Positions 62,972-64,000 of a DNA stretch of 64,000 nt are shown in pieces; within the stretch, counting starts at the first letter, position 1; every line of letters starts with the position of its first letter. The notes beneath the pieces were generated by a model. That model worked only from the letters and a program-made list of their open reading frames with translations, was not told the origin of the DNA and did no database searches. Source of the DNA: Planctomycetota bacterium (GTDB lineage Bacteria; Planctomycetota; UBA1135; GCA-002686595); assembly GCA_028823345.1 (NCBI GenBank), contig JAPKBR010000007.1:1-64000 (forward strand), written 5' to 3'. The translations under genes were made by a program, and so were the position numbers.

Positions 62972-63999
62972 AGAAACTCGCCGGCATAGCTGTATTAGCC
63001 ACCGCAATCTGGTTCATGGTCGAACTCGTGCCGCCAGAATGGAACCCTGATCCGGTCTCCGCCACCCCCGCCCAATGGACCAGTTCCAATCAGTGCAAGG
63101 CATGCCACGAGGAGGCTTTCAGCGAGTGGGAGGACTCTTGGCACGCCAAGTCCTGGATCGACGAGGACGTAAGACTCCAAAGCGACAACTTCGAGAACAA
63201 GGTCTGCATCGATTGCCACGCCCCCCGAGGGGTGTTCGAAACCGGAGTGGGCAATCGCGTTCTGCCCCGTTCCTCCCGGCGCTCAGAAGGGGTGGATTGC
63301 CTTGCTTGTCACCTCTTGCCCGACGGAGGAGTCGCAGGCACCATCGACATGCCCTCGGCCCCCTGCAAGCCCAAAGCCACCATCGAATTGAGTCGCGTGG
63401 CTTTTTGTGCTGGTTGTCATGACCAGCACAAGACCGTGACCCAGTGGCGGGGAACCCCCATGGCGGACACGGGCCCAGACTGCCTCGACTGCCACATGCC
63501 TTTCCGCGACGGGGATCCCAATCGCGGCAGACACCACGGAATGGCCGGCGGCCATGACCTTAGCCTGGTGCAGTCGGCGGTAACCTTGGAAGCGATTCGC
63601 GCTGAGGGTCAAATCGAGGTGACCGTAGAAAACATCATGGGCGCCCACTCATTCCCCACGGACGAGCGCTCCCGGGCGGCGGACATTTTCTGGAGGCCCC
63701 TGCCCACGGATCCCGAACAGCGGGATGGCTGGACCCACCTGCACCGCATCCGTGACCCTTACCGCACGGAGGTAGACATCACGAGCACCCTGTTGCACGC
63801 GCTTGCTAGCCAAGACAAGACCGGCGACTCTCCCCGGCGCACGATTGCTTTCACTCCCCCCTCGGGCCCCATTGAGGTCGCGCTCTTTTACAAGCTCGCT
63901 CCCTACTACCGAGGTTCTGACGGCTCGGTTTGGAAAACCGAAGATGTGACGGACCCCCTGATGGATTCCAGACTCGTACACCGGGTTGAAGTTCCGTGA
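62968..63999 (+). CDS. Secreted pentahaem c-type cytochrome (c554-like)
   Basis: The 343-residue protein has an N-terminal signal or anchor helix (LAGIAVLATAIWFMVEL) and five CxxCH motifs in its first 180 residues: CKACH (43), CIDCH, CLACH, CAGCH and CLDCH. The spacing and the S-x-H-A-K-S-W segment resemble the cytochrome c554 group of multihaem proteins. The C-terminal 150 residues contain further histidines and are otherwise unlike anything I recognise. ATG 62968 overlaps the ATPase stop as ATGA. Being locked into an Fe(III)-type importer operon, it may reduce ferric iron at the cell surface before or during uptake; that is inference. Confidence 0.85.
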   Translation: MKKLAGIAVLATAIWFMVELVPPEWNPDPVSATPAQWTSSNQCKACHEEAFSEWEDSWHAKSWIDEDVRLQSDNFENKVCIDCHAPRGVFETGVGNRVLPRSSRRSEGVDCLACHLLPDGGVAGTIDMPSAPCKPKATIELSRVAFCAGCHDQHKTVTQWRGTPMADTGPDCLDCHMPFRDGDPNRGRHHGMAGGHDLSLVQSAVTLEAIRAEGQIEVTVENIMGAHSFPTDERSRAADIFWRPLPTDPEQRDGWTHLHRIRDPYRTEVDITSTLLHALASQDKTGDSPRRTIAFTPPSGPIEVALFYKLAPYYRGSDGSVWKTEDVTDPLMDSRLVHRVEVP

Positions 64000-64000
64000 G

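Overview
The window reads as a contiguous piece of a GC-rich Planctomycetota chromosome. The clearest phylum marks are a PSCyt1/DUF1549/DUF1553 secreted haem protein followed by its DUF1501 partner (1509-6316), several other secreted multihaem and PA14 proteins, and a metalloprotease ending in a C-terminal module I associate, from memory only, with secreted planctomycete proteins. Genes are dense, and many overlap by 1-4 nt (ATGA, GTGA, TTGA, TAATG), implying translational coupling. GTG and TTG starts are common. I see no prophage, insertion sequence, CRISPR array, rRNA or tRNA.

Left part (1-18 kb). A minus-strand run carries the DUF1553-DUF1501 pair, truD and a truncated DUF5658-type membrane protein. 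Next to it are two family-4 glycosyltransferases and a polyprenyl-phosphate sugar-1-phosphate transferase, the start of an envelope polysaccharide pathway. After a 600-nt gene-free stretch and an NAD-dependent epimerase comes a coupled operon of acetyl-CoA synthetase, a pentahaem PA14 protein and a beta-propeller protein.

Middle part (18-46 kb). This is mostly housekeeping: a methyltransferase, a small gene with a textbook terminator, a B12-type radical SAM protein, pheT-pheS, rplT-rpmI, infC, aspS and a complete F1Fo ATP synthase operon (atpZ, an atpI-like gene, then atpB-E-F-H-A-G-D-C). The usual infC-rpmI-rplT block is interrupted by a secreted metalloprotease gene flanked by strong hairpins. 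Then come ndk, rqcH, a TPR lipoprotein, a CBS-domain protein, a NamZ-like lipoprotein and a McsB-type arginine kinase.

Right part (46-64 kb). An SLC13-type transporter is followed by the most unusual locus: an ABC-2 polysaccharide exporter whose permease carries an inserted Calx-beta-like domain, a Wzt-type ATPase with a C-terminal carbohydrate-binding region, and a methyltransferase fused to a long coiled coil containing an in-frame 138-bp tandem duplication. Together they look like an export, capping and chain-length-ruler module of the WbdD kind. Arginase, a HEAT-like secreted protein, phosphomannomutase/phosphoglucomutase, threonine aldolase and an aminotransferase follow. The window ends with a four-gene coupled operon: an Fe(III)-type ABC importer plus a pentahaem cytochrome c.
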